Source: Leucogyrophana mollusca (lineage: Eukaryota; Basidiomycota; Agaricomycetes; Boletales). Taken from it: 28,019 nt of DNA. A program made the translations under genes and the position numbers. The notes below the pieces were generated by a model. That model saw only the letters and a program-made list of their open reading frames with translations, did no database searches and had not been told where the DNA came from. The stretch's first letter is position 1. Each line of letters begins with the position of its first letter. Location: assembly GCA_021014945.1 (NCBI GenBank), contig MU266638.1, positions 1 through 28,019 of the forward strand, read 5' to 3'. Below are positions 20,053 to 28,019 of this stretch, piece by piece.

Positions 20053-20351
20053 ATTGGCCGTTTTCTCCCGCCCTCTTTTGCCCTCATCTCTGGCCGTCAA
20101 GTGGGGATCGATGTGTAGAAAGGACTTTGCAGGGTAAGTCGAGGGTTTTCATAAAAGAACGGGACGCACTCACCAATCACATCGATGCGTGCAAGGCCGG
20201 AATCCGATAGGCGGGGAGGCGTTTGTATGCGCAGATTTGGCAAGTTGTTGATTATCTTGCAATGGCCGATGTGGTGGATGCGAGGAAGTCGCTTAGATGG
20301 GATATCGAGGGGAGGGACTTTAGCACCTAGAACAGCGTAGTCAGTAGTCAT
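20053..20351 (-). CDS. Candidate 5' exons of a minus-strand gene
   Basis: An ATG at 20351 opens a peptide of sensible composition (MTTDYAVLGAKVPPLDIPSK and onward, 59 residues). It ends at a good donor, ATTG followed by gtgagtgcg, at 20173/20174. The intron has branch gacttac and can end at cagag near 20090, giving an in-phase join to DEGKRGREKTAN. A second intron (20006-20052; gtgagt, cacttacc, ctacag) then leads into RSRKRNAAADVDEQRAVGG. Beyond about 19845 I lose the frame. The alternative acceptor at 20125 gives a stop. No family recognised. It would be divergent from F-box copy B, with a strong hairpin between them. Confidence 0.33.
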
Positions 20352-20392
20352 CTTTTTTTTGTCGATTAGAAAAGTAGATAGGCGAATCCACG

Positions 20393-20424
20393 CCGGGCGT
20401 TGGCACGAAACTGCCAACGCCCGG
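20393..20424. repeat. Hairpin: 13-bp perfect stem, 6-base loop
   Basis: CCGGGCGTTGGCA, loop cgaaac, TGCCAACGCCCGG. Perfect over 13 pairs. It lies 42 bases upstream of the minus-strand ATG at 20351 and about 430 upstream of F-box copy B. No T-run follows on either side, so it does not look like a bacterial-type terminator. Role unknown. Confidence 0.85.
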
Positions 20425-20825
20425 ACTTGTTCAAACAACAAACGTCCCCGTGGGGAGGTCGAACTATTGGCAAAAAAAGTAGCTGGACTTGCCTCTTTTT
20501 TCAAAAACAACCCGAACAAGCCAGGGCGGGCCTCGATGATTGGCTGGACGAGCCCCTTGGCAGTACGATATTTTGTTTGCCGGCGCGTAGGGAGTCAGTA
20601 CAAGAGCACGAAGGGAGTGAGTACATCCCCCACCTGCCTCCGTCACGTGCAACTTACCTCTGACCACCACCACCACGATGTCGCACACCGGAGTTGACGC
20701 CGACGAAGATGGAGAACCCGAACACCATGGAACGTGACAACAGCCGTGAGTCCAACCTACAAATACACGCCACATCTCTTCACAATCCAAAAACCAGCAC
20801 CCCAGCAGCGATAACGACGACGAAG

Positions 20826-22296
20826 ATGCCCTCAACCTGGACCAGCCTGCCCACGGAGATGCAGCTCTCTGTCATCACACTGCTCTCCAAACACGATACC
20901 CGCTCGCTCTCGATCACCTCACGCGCCCCCCACTCCCTCTGCGTCCCAGCCCTATACCATGACGTCAGTATCCCCCCCGCCGCCGCCCCCCGAATCTCCC
21001 CGGTGGCGCACGCCCCACACACCAGACGCCTCTCCATAAACACAAAGACCAGCCACCGCGTCCCAGTCACGGAGGCTCTCGCAGCCCTCCTCCGCTCGTG
21101 CACTCGCCTCCAGTCGCTCTCGCTTTCCCTCGCGGCGCCGCTCTGCCCACAAACCGTCATACCTGCTTTTTCCGGCCTTATCTCTCTCAATAACTTCGAG
21201 ATCGGATGCTGGGGACGAGAGGAGGACGCTTGTCTGTGAGTCCTGACGTCACCAATCATGTACTCGCACTGACGCACTCACCAGCTCCGAGCGTCTCGTC
21301 GTTGCACTCGCACTCCCCCTCCCGTCGCTCACCCACCTCAAAGTCTCCCACGTGTCCCGATCCGCCCTCCACGTGGATCCCACCACCGCACCCTTCGACG
21401 TCCCGCTCGCACTCCACGACGATGACGTCGTCCTCCCGGAGAATCCCGCGGCAGTCCTCTCCCTCCCTGCGCTCCTCCGCATCCCGACCCTCAAATCACT
21501 CGAAGTGCACGATACCTGGCTAGGCTGCGATACCGAGTTCACATGCGACACCCCCCTAACATTCGACACCCCCCTCACTCTCCCCAGCGACACCCCCCTG
21601 CGCTGCGACACCTCCCTCGTCAGCATGCCCTCCCCGCAATGCACATCTCCCTCGCTCCAGCGCCTCGTCCTCACGGGCAGCATGTACCACCAGTCGTCCT
21701 CGGCGCCCTCCGCCTGGCTTGCACGCATCGAGCACATCGACCACCTGGAGCTCGGCTCCCCCGTCTCCCTCCTGCCTGCCACCCCCATCGACGAGCAGGC
21801 CCCGTGGCGCGCAGCGTTCGGCGACTATCCCACCGCTTCGTTCGTCGACGAGGCAGAGGAGTTTGCCGACGAGGGGTCGACGTCTAACGATGCGCCGAAG
21901 CGTCGCTCGCGCTCTCGTTCGCGCTCACGCTCCAGCCAGCCACCCCTTCCGCTCCCGCTCCCCTCCATCACCCATCTCCACATCGACGCCGCCTCCTTCC
22001 CCCTCGACGCCCTCCGCGAGACCATGGACGTCCTCGCCGCCTGCGGACTCGTCAGCGTCAGCGTCGGGTACACCTCCCCCGTCGACGCACCGGGCGAGGC
22101 GTTCGCGTTCGACGCAAAAGCGTGCGCAAAAGCACCCGTGGACACGAGCGACTTCGCGACGCAGTGCGCGCTGGAGGACCTCGAGGACTGGCGGGAGGCG
22201 ATCGATGCGCTCCTCCTCGTGTCGTCGCCGGCCTCGCAGCTCCGCAGCGTGCAGGTCGCACTGGCCCCTGGGGTTGCTGCGCGGTGGGAGCTCTAG
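20826..22296 (+). CDS. F-box protein, copy B, two exons
   Basis: Duplicate of the gene at 8211-9685. Exons are 20826-21235 and 21285-22296. The 49-base intron has the same donor gtgagt, branch actcac and cag end, giving 473 residues. The F-box is intact (MPSTWTSLPTEMQLSVITLL and onward), as are the LRR-like segments, the acidic patch and the RRSRSRSRSRSS tract. Exon 2 has exactly the same length (1012 bases) in both copies, with no frameshift or stop. That points to recent duplication, selection on both, or both. Residue differences cluster in the CDTPL-rich linker (PLTFDTPLTLPS here, PLPLATPLALPS in copy A). The upstream region is unrelated to that of copy A, so regulation may differ. In-frame ATGs upstream begin at 20694. 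Confidence 0.8.
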
Positions 22297-22993
22297 AGCC
22301 GAGTCTGGGGCGGTGGCCGTTATACCCTTTTTGTAAAATAGTTTTCTTTATCTTTATTCTTTAGGTGTATACTGTATCGATTTTCTCTGGGTCTCTGTGC
22401 GCGATTAGATTTGTACTACATATCAACTATCATTTATGATCTTATGACCGTAACGTTTTTATGATGGGTACAGTCTGCAGATACTTATACGGACTCCGCG
22501 ATAGACTTTGAGATAGTAGAGTACTCGTACTTGGTTGTTATAAAGCCCGCTGAACAATACTAGAGCTTGGATTTCACGATCGACTTGCGTGACTGGCACC
22601 CACCGCCCCATCCCGCCCTTTTATCTGTTGGTACAGTATGTACAGTGCCGCTTAGAAGCTTTCAGAGCCCGACAGGTGCGGTTACTGGCACGACGCCGCA
22701 CACGTATCTCCCTAATAGTAAGTACTGCCACTGTGCAACGGCAAGCCAAATTCTAAGACTTCTGTACCGTTCGTAGCACTCGTGAGTATCCATTTATTAT
22801 TCACCTCTAGCTCTTTTCCACTTCTTCACCATTTCGCACTGCTTCATCACTGCCTGCCGCTGCTAATTGCCCAATGCACCCCACGGCGATAGCAGCTTTG
22901 GCACAGGACCTGATTGAGAGAAGACTTCGAGGCCGTCGAGGCAACAGATAACAGATTTTCAACGCTAACTACGTTACATGGTAACTCAGGTGC
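22297..22993. other. 3' flank of F-box copy B, no gene seen
   Basis: T-rich 3' UTR-like start, then a tataaag and a segment (22600-22755) with a diverged relative at 23644-23803. No supportable coding region. Confidence 0.5.
22600..22755. repeat. Direct repeat flanking the RNase H remnant, left copy
   Basis: Shares with 23644-23803 the ordered landmarks atcccgccctttt, atctgttggt, ctttcagagcccgacaggtg and a caacggcaagccaa-like end. The equivalent in segmental copy A is about 10000-10140. Confidence 0.5.
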
Positions 22994-23659
22994 CTAGCAT
23001 CGACAAAGTAAGTACCTCGTCAGCGCAACGAAAAGCACGCAAATACACATAAGATAAACCATTAAAAGACAAAAGACAAGTAGGAAACAAAAGGAAACAA
23101 AAACAAAAGATGAAGATGAAGCCAATGGGCCATGAATTTCGGGACGAGTCAAGTAGGCAGGTACGACAAGGGTGAAATTGAGGAAAGTCAGTTCGACGAA
23201 TTCATGGGAAGGGGAAAATAGAACGAAGTCACCGAGGCACAGAGTAGGGAGATAGACAGGGGGAGGCGGAACAGCGGAGTATTGTGGGGGAGTAGCTAAA
23301 TGACCCACCACGGCGTTCAAACGAGCAGGAACGGAAGGCGGTCCTGTGTATGCTGGTGTGTAATAGAGAGCCGGGTGTTGTGGCCGACGAGACACGCGGT
23401 CACGTAGCCAGCGGCAAAGCGAATGAGCTGGCATGGCCTGCCACGAGTGGGGGAGAGGCTCTAATACCAGGCTGTCGTTGATAATTCTAGTGGAGTTCAG
23501 ATGATCAGTGTAGATGGTCGGCCGCGGAAGGGGATCATGGGGACAATAATCATTGGGGATGGCAAGCGCAGCCGCCACCATGCAAAAGAGCCTGCAGGAG
23601 ACAATCTCCGCGCCGCTGGGCGGAGTCGGAGTGCTTGGTTCTGCGCCACCCGCCACCAA
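22994..23659 (-). pseudogene. Retroelement RNase H domain remnant, copy B
   Basis: The minus-strand frame includes an RNase H core of the type found in fungal retroelements. GAEIVSCRLFCMVAAALAI carries the helix-A Glu, PTIYTDHLNSTRIINDS carries a catalytic Asp, and PSVPARLNAVVGHLATPPQ is the last helix, with the final Asp changed to Gly. Copy A keeps Asp there. After it comes the conserved-looking tail PPPVYLPTLCLGDFVLFSPS. The first catalytic strand is missing in this frame, and upstream similarity shifts to another frame (23497-23895), so the domain is broken. The last 50 residues, rich in Phe, Val and Cys, are probably not protein. No reverse transcriptase or integrase was found nearby. 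Confidence 0.55.
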
Positions 23660-23803
23660 ATCCCGCCCTTTCGTCTGCCGGTCGATGCCGAGCCGTCGAG
23701 TAACGTCGCTTGGAGGCTTTCAAATTCAGAGCCCGACAGGCGCGGCCGTCGGCATAAGTTTCCTCCCACCGTGACCGCCATCGTGGAACGGCGAGCTAAG
23801 TAA
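23644..23803. repeat. Direct repeat flanking the RNase H remnant, right copy
   Basis: Landmarks atcccgccctttcgtctgcc, ctttcaaattcagagcccga, caggcgcgg and ggaacggcgagctaag match 22600-22755 (and about 10000-10140) with insertions. It might be a terminal or target-adjacent repeat of the decayed element. Similarity judged by eye. Confidence 0.5.
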
Positions 23804-24712
23804 CAGCCCTTCCATGATTCAGCTCTTGATCGACATCGAGGAACGGTAGGGCTCTTGGAGTGACTGGTGCTCCCTAACATGTACCCCAGCTTCAAATCTT
23901 CTCAAAATCTCATACTCGAACGGCATCGACTCGGAGCGCGCTTGAAACGGGAGCCATACAACGTCTTGCTTATGAGCAACGAACGCCAGAAACTGCTGTC
24001 AAAATCGATGCATTTTGAGGTCAAGGCCGATTTCGCTTCGATACTTCCTCCATGCGGTGAGCTGACGATACGTACCCTATTTTCCTGGGCTTGCACTTAG
24101 CGCCAGCCCTCTGGTGTGGCTTCGCTCCGGTTTTGATAGCATACCCAGGCCGGCTTTGACGAACTAGCGACTGGGAGTGACTTGTGCAGGTGATGCACCC
24201 GTATTGATATCATGTTGGCGACTTCTTTACTGGACGGGGCTCGGACCATTGATTTCTCGGGCCCAGACCATTGGATGTCGGCTGATATTAGGGATTCGAC
24301 TATGCACTCATGTCCGGCACCCACATAGGTTACAGCTGGAGTGCATCAACTACCAAAGTATGTTTCGTCGCTTACTCATTATCGGCGGTTATGAGAAAAG
24401 CTTCAGTGGTGGCCAATCTAACCAATCCGTGAGAGCTGCCGCACCACAGCCATGGACGCTGTGGGCACCTAAGCATGTACCGCACTTGGAAGAGGCGGCA
24501 CGCTGCACAACTCTGTACGTGGCGTCTGCAGGTCGTCATAATCCAATGGCAGATCAGAATTGCCATCACAAGTGCAAATCCGTCCTCTATCATATCCTCC
24601 GAGGCCTCATGACGGTTCCTCCTTCTGCTGCTTCTAGTTACCATCGACACTGGGGGTGTGCGCTTCTTCAATCTCTCTCTGTCTTCGGAATTGAAGACCT
24701 CGTGATACCCAG
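23804..24712. other. No supportable gene
   Basis: The 222-codon plus frame 24177-24845 and minus frames 23902-24096, 24097-24324 and 24372-24671 overlap. None carries a known motif or clear introns. Composition looks like ordinary intergenic or decayed sequence. Confidence 0.35.
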
Positions 24713-25129
24713 CTACATGATGTCTTTACTCGGGCTGAATGCGCGGGTGACAATGCCAGTCGGGCGCCAAGTGAGCTCAAGACCAATCCGTCTCTTATCT
24801 CGAGCCCTTATGACCTCGAGAGCACCATCGCGAGGTGGCCGCTGAAGCAATATGGTGGGTATGTCCACTTTGGCGCTATACAGCGTTCCAGCCACTGCAT
24901 GGTCACCGACCTGCTTTGTTCGGCTGCTCAGATCGATAAAGGTTTTACGAGAAGCCACTGCTATCCAACATTTGTCGCTGAACGTGAGTGACCATTCCCT
25001 GGAATCCGCTCTAAGAATGATGTCGTAAAGCAACCACTGTGCGTCTGGTACTTGGATTTTGCCGAAGCTTGGGAACGCAGTATCAGTGTTGACTTGAAAG
25101 GACTTGCAGAGACGCGTACTGAATGCTAA
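24713..25129 (-). CDS. Unrecognised minus-strand exon, 138 codons to stop
   Basis: Open from a plausible acceptor (cgtctacctcag at 25130) to TAG at 24713. It reads, in part, GKIQVPDAQWLLYDIILRAD, then SDKCWIAVASRKTFIDLSSR, then RARDKRRIGLELTWRPTG. The balanced residue use and lack of low complexity suggest real or former protein. A donor-like caggtcggt at about 24919 could end the exon earlier. I found no start codon exon upstream; 25083-25301 is open in another frame. Family unknown. Confidence 0.3.
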   Translation of the reverse strand, partial: LAFSTRLCKSFQVNTDTAFPSFGKIQVPDAQWLLYDIILRADSREWSLTFSDKCWIAVASRKTFIDLSSRTKQVGDHAVAGTLYSAKVDIPTILLQRPPRDGALEVIRARDKRRIGLELTWRPTGIVTRAFSPSKDIM

Positions 25130-25378
25130 CTGAGGTAGACGTTCCTAGTCCAACAGCGGTCAGCAAACACTTATTCTGACAACCAGATAATGGGAAACAG
25201 TGTATTGTACACGATGCGAGACACATTGATACGTATGGGAGAAGGTAACAAATCGAGATACAGTCCAAGGGGAATGAGAAAAGAGACGAGGCCGAAGTCA
25301 TACAGTGTGATACCGATACAAATCGAAGGTATGGAATGAAACTACCAATCGGAAAGTCTATTGGAAAATAAAAGATTG
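25130..25378. other. No supportable gene
   Basis: Only a 72-codon minus frame (25083-25301) of Ser- and Cys-rich residues. A partial relative of the next minisatellite (gaggccgaagtcatac, then caaatcgaagg) lies at 25288-25329. Confidence 0.4.
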
Positions 25379-25641
25379 GGCCGGATCACAAATCGAGAAT
25401 ATAATGGAAGATGAGGCGAGTCCAATCTGAGTACATTGACGAAGGGAAGAGTATCTGTCCGTGAACGAATGAAGGGAGGCCGAATCACAAATCGAAGTAT
25501 GATGGGGGGAATATAAAGGGAATCTAGTCGGGTACATTGACGAGGAGAGAAATGTTCGTAGAATAGGTAGACGGGACCGAGCCACGGCTTGATAGTAATG
25601 CGGACACGAGGTCGCGTATCTGGTGGTGTACATTGACGAAG
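25379..25641. repeat. Minisatellite, three units of about 98 bases
   Basis: Units start near 25379, 25477 and 25573 (ggccggatcacaaatcgag, ggccgaatcacaaatcgaag, gaccgagccacggcttgatag). Each ends with gtacattgacga followed by ag or gg. The minus-strand frames 25342-25947 and 25358-25933 run across it and so are probably fortuitous. Confidence 0.8.
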
Positions 25642-25713
25642 AAAGGATGGAATGGAAAGTCCCCGAGAGACTGGCTTTGGTGGGTAGAAGGATGATAGCG
25701 AGGGAGAAGACAA

Positions 25714-25768
25714 TGGACAGCAAACAATGACCTGACGTCGGCGCCAACGTAGCCCATTGAATGCTGCC
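25714..25768. repeat. Dispersed repeat, copy 1
   Basis: The core cctgacgtcggcgccaacg, then tagcccattgaa, recurs at 26711-26766 about 1 kb away. On the minus strand it would read FNGLRWRRRQV. No link to a known element. Confidence 0.75.
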
Positions 25769-26118
25769 CAAAGTGACGAACGTCTTTGAATGGTGATAAC
25801 GAGAGCGTGACTGGGATACGCAACCGAGGGTTTGTTGAAAGCAAATTGCGACCAAGGCGGTAGACGAGAGCATTGCGATAGCTTTTGGGTTTGACAACCC
25901 TCCGTGGTCGACCCCATGGGCGAAAAATTGCACCCCACAGGAATCACGGAGGGTGATGAGAAGTGCGAGTAAGAGTGTTAAGCGTATGTCGAGAGAAGTT
26001 GGAGTGGATCGAGTTCCCTCGCGTCCGTACGGAGTGAGTATTGGTGTGAGGATGTGTGTAGTGCAGGTGCGTCGAGTTTGATCAGAACTTCAGTGCACTG
26101 CAATAACGGGGGAGCCCA

Positions 26119-26317
26119 TGGGACTGCGAGCTGTGGGAGCAGCAGGCCTCTCGCTGAAATCGTAGGAGATCGCAGCGAGCTAGGGCGTCCTGCTATGAAT
26201 GAGACCAACCGGAACCTCGATGTGGATCGAATGGTGCGGTGCCCGCCCTGGGACTGCGAGCTGTGGGAGCTGCAGGCCTCTCGCTGAGATCGTAGAGGAT
26301 CAGGCGAGCTCGGGCGG
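26119..26317. repeat. Two-copy tandem repeat, 130-base period
   Basis: gggactgcgagctgtgggag followed by (a/t)gcaggcctctcgctga occurs at 26119 and 26249. After it come atcgta, a gatc and gcgagct. The copies differ at a few positions. Confidence 0.8.
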
Positions 26318-26331
26318 CGAAGGGCTCAATC

Positions 26332-27017
26332 ATGATGAAGCTAGAGAACAGAACGGTATTAGTTGATGAGCAGAAAGCCAAGCTGAAGGACGGGACGTAC
26401 ATGGTTGTTAGCGGGGGTTCGATACGCACGATGGGGAACTCGAAAGACTCCGACGAATACCCAAGATTATGTGGGGTGGATAACAACGGAGCGACTATGA
26501 GGGAATCGATTAGTGCGCGGAAAGGATTTGAGTTGATATGAAGGGACATACCAGGACAGCAAATGCTTGCGAAGATCACTGCACGAAAACGATGCTCGAA
26601 AGTATGAAAACAACGAAAACAAGAAGAAAACGACGGAAGAAAGCCAAACAAGAACATATGAGTAAAGAGGATAGCGCTGGGATAACTGATAACAAAAAGA
26701 AATGTCAGAGTGGAAAACGAACGATGGCCTGACGTCGGCGCCAACGCAGCCCATCGAACGTTTCCCAAACCGAAGGTGTGTAGAAATGTTTGGGTAGGAA
26801 AATGTGTAGTAAAAACGAGAACTGTCCAAAGAGCGAATGCCTATTGGATGTTGTATCGAAGCCGTTGAAGGGGCCCATAGTAATTGACATCAATACGAAT
26901 TGGACCGTTTTGAACCTCGACGAACGACGAAGACGCAGGGGTGACGTGGACGCTGACAACGATGCTAGAGGAGAACTCTTGGGAATCGTCGACAACACCA
27001 TATGTACTGAATTTTAA
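26332..27017 (+). other. Consecutive short plus-strand ORFs, unrecognised
   Basis: Three frames follow one another: 26332-26541 (LVDEQKAKLKDGTYMVVSGG and onward), 26538-26732 (Lys- and Arg-rich) and 26790-27017 (KPLKGPIVIDINTNWTVLNL, then an Arg run). Residue use looks protein-like. The first two overlap by four bases, but there is no intron or motif linking them. The competing 191-codon minus frame (26193-26768) is Phe- and Ser-rich, as expected for the complement of purine-rich DNA. They could be remnants of one decayed gene, or chance. Confidence 0.2.
26711..26766. repeat. Dispersed repeat, copy 2
   Basis: Partner of 25714-25768: gcctgacgtcggcgccaacg, then cagcccatcgaa. Confidence 0.75.
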
Positions 27018-28000
27018 CGAAGAGCGGCGCGGGGCAGGGCCTGCTTTAGCACTCGACGTGGGCGGAGGCGGGGAGTTGAAGAATCAGAAGAAGTCGCACG
27101 CAACGGTGCCGTGGCCATGAACCGCCTGCGGTCCACGATAGGCTCCGAAGCAGGGCGACACCCTCGTGAAGCTACGGCTACATGTTCGTCCCCCAAGACC
27201 ATGGCTGGCTCGGGCGACGACCGCGCAGATGAACAATGCGAAGGGCTGGAATGTGATCCCTGAAAGTAGAGAATACTGTTAGATTTCGACTAAAAGACAC
27301 AGAATAATTGATACGTACCAATCCGTCCGTGGGAATGGAGATCGACTCTATCTCGACCTTAATGGACTTATCCTGGAGATGCCATAAACGTCGGAAGGAC
27401 TTGGATGGACAGATGATGCTTACCATTTCGAATGAGAGTCGGAGAGGAGAAGGAACAGCGCGGAATGGAGTTATGACCATTCCCTAAATGAACGTAAGCC
27501 AGAAGACAAAAGGTAGGAAAGAACGACTCACGATGAGTGGCAAAAGACCACAAAGGATAGCTATAGAGTGCACGAGAGCACCCCAGGCCATCTCCAGGTA
27601 GACAGGGACCACGACGAGAAAAGCACCCGCCACCGGACGGACCGAGCGTAGGAGAACGAGGAAATCACCCAGGGAAAGCCAGGTCGGAAGTGACACCGTA
27701 GCAGACAGGGAAGGCGACTGGGATGTACAGAATCCCACCACCTTGCGAAGCTGCCTCACGAACCAGACGAAGAGCGCATACGCCGCACGCAGCTTACCCC
27801 TCGTCCTATGTTGAGGTAGGACAAATCCGGCCGAGGTTGTGCACACCCAAGACGGAATGCCCGAGACAACGAGCTCGACGATGAGCTCAAGCGAGCCGGC
27901 CACCTGTAGACCGCAATGAATTGATGATCCATAGATTCGACAAAGTGAAGCTTACCAGAGACAAGATCCCAACGACACAGTAGTTGTAAATGCCCACAAG
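27014..28000 (-). CDS. Membrane protein, 3' five exons (5' end outside window)
   Basis: Exons, in minus-strand order: 27956-28000, 27532-27903, 27424-27483, 27319-27372 and 27014-27259, ending in TAA. The lengths are 45, 372, 60, 54 and 246, all multiples of three, and every junction is phase 0. Introns are 48-59 bases with donors gtaagc, gtgagt, gtaagc and gtacgt. The acceptor at 28001-28003 (ttgcag) shows that more exons lie beyond the edge. Hydrophobic segments LVGIYNYCVVGILSL, LELIVELVVSGIPSWV, VAGAFLVVVPVYLEMAWGAL and HSIAILCGLLPLI suggest several transmembrane helices. Then come KSIKVEIESISIPTDGL and a Ser-, Arg- and Pro-rich soluble tail. Topology resembles fungal multi-pass proteins of unknown function. 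I do not recognise the family. Confidence 0.72.
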
Positions 28001-28019
28001 CTGCAATATCTATAAGGCA

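Larger units (their letters stand above)
20685..23392. repeat. 2.7 kb segmental duplication, copy B
   Basis: Direct-orientation partner of 8061-10783, about 12.6 kb away. Same content and order: F-box gene, T-rich 3' flank, tataaag region, RNase H fragment. Differences include a 12-base in-frame deletion upstream of the likely F-box start, scattered substitutions, and a few small indels in the 3' flank (for example near 22398). Confidence 0.93.

Noticed and set aside
25342..25947. 201-codon and 191-codon minus-strand ORFs
   Set aside because: They run across the 98-base minisatellite in two frames at once and repeat its translation. No motif.

Overview
The window looks like nuclear DNA of a filamentous fungus, most likely a basidiomycete. 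The reasons are: genes split by many short introns (about 47-65 bases, GTRAGY donors, a CTNAC-like branch site, YAG acceptors); a fungal-type amidase, F-box proteins of the Agaricomycete style and a multi-exon membrane protein; and retroelement RNase H remnants. I cannot name the genus. No rRNA, tRNA, CRISPR array or bacterial operon structure is visible.

Layout. 1-717: weak ORF, then a TATA-containing promoter. 718-2683: an intact six-exon amidase (564 residues) with the full Lys-Ser-Ser triad. 2684-5570: no convincing gene, only short tandem repeats. 5573-7990: two diverged tandem copies of a segment of about 1.1-1.2 kb, each holding a degenerate minisatellite. 8061-10783: copy A of a 2.7 kb segmental duplication, with an intact two-exon F-box gene (+) and a fragment of a retroelement RNase H domain (-). 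10784-13455: splice signals and protein-like stretches that do not join into one frame, so probably a decayed multi-exon gene. 13456-15186: two separate tandem duplications over a candidate minus-strand multi-exon gene or remnant. 15187-17460: mostly gene-poor, with palindromes and exon-like scraps. 17466-18905: the most unusual part, an array of eight related units. Each unit starts with a near-perfect inverted repeat of about 28 bases, and most contain an intron-like segment. 18906-20351: more intron-like units and a candidate minus-strand gene start. 20393-20424: a perfect 13-bp-stem hairpin. 20685-23392: copy B of the segmental duplication, again with an intact F-box gene. Copy B runs on into a longer piece of the RNase H domain, to about 23.66 kb. 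23800-27013: weak ORFs and several minisatellites. 27014-28000: the 3' five exons of a minus-strand membrane protein gene that continues past the window edge.

The genes do not form a pathway. The picture is accessory, duplication-rich fungal DNA: two solid single-copy genes at the edges, one duplicated intact F-box gene, and between them tandem and segmental duplications, retroelement debris and degenerating split genes. Most confident calls: the amidase, both F-box genes, the partial membrane protein, the segmental duplication and the palindromic array. Everything else is given at low confidence.
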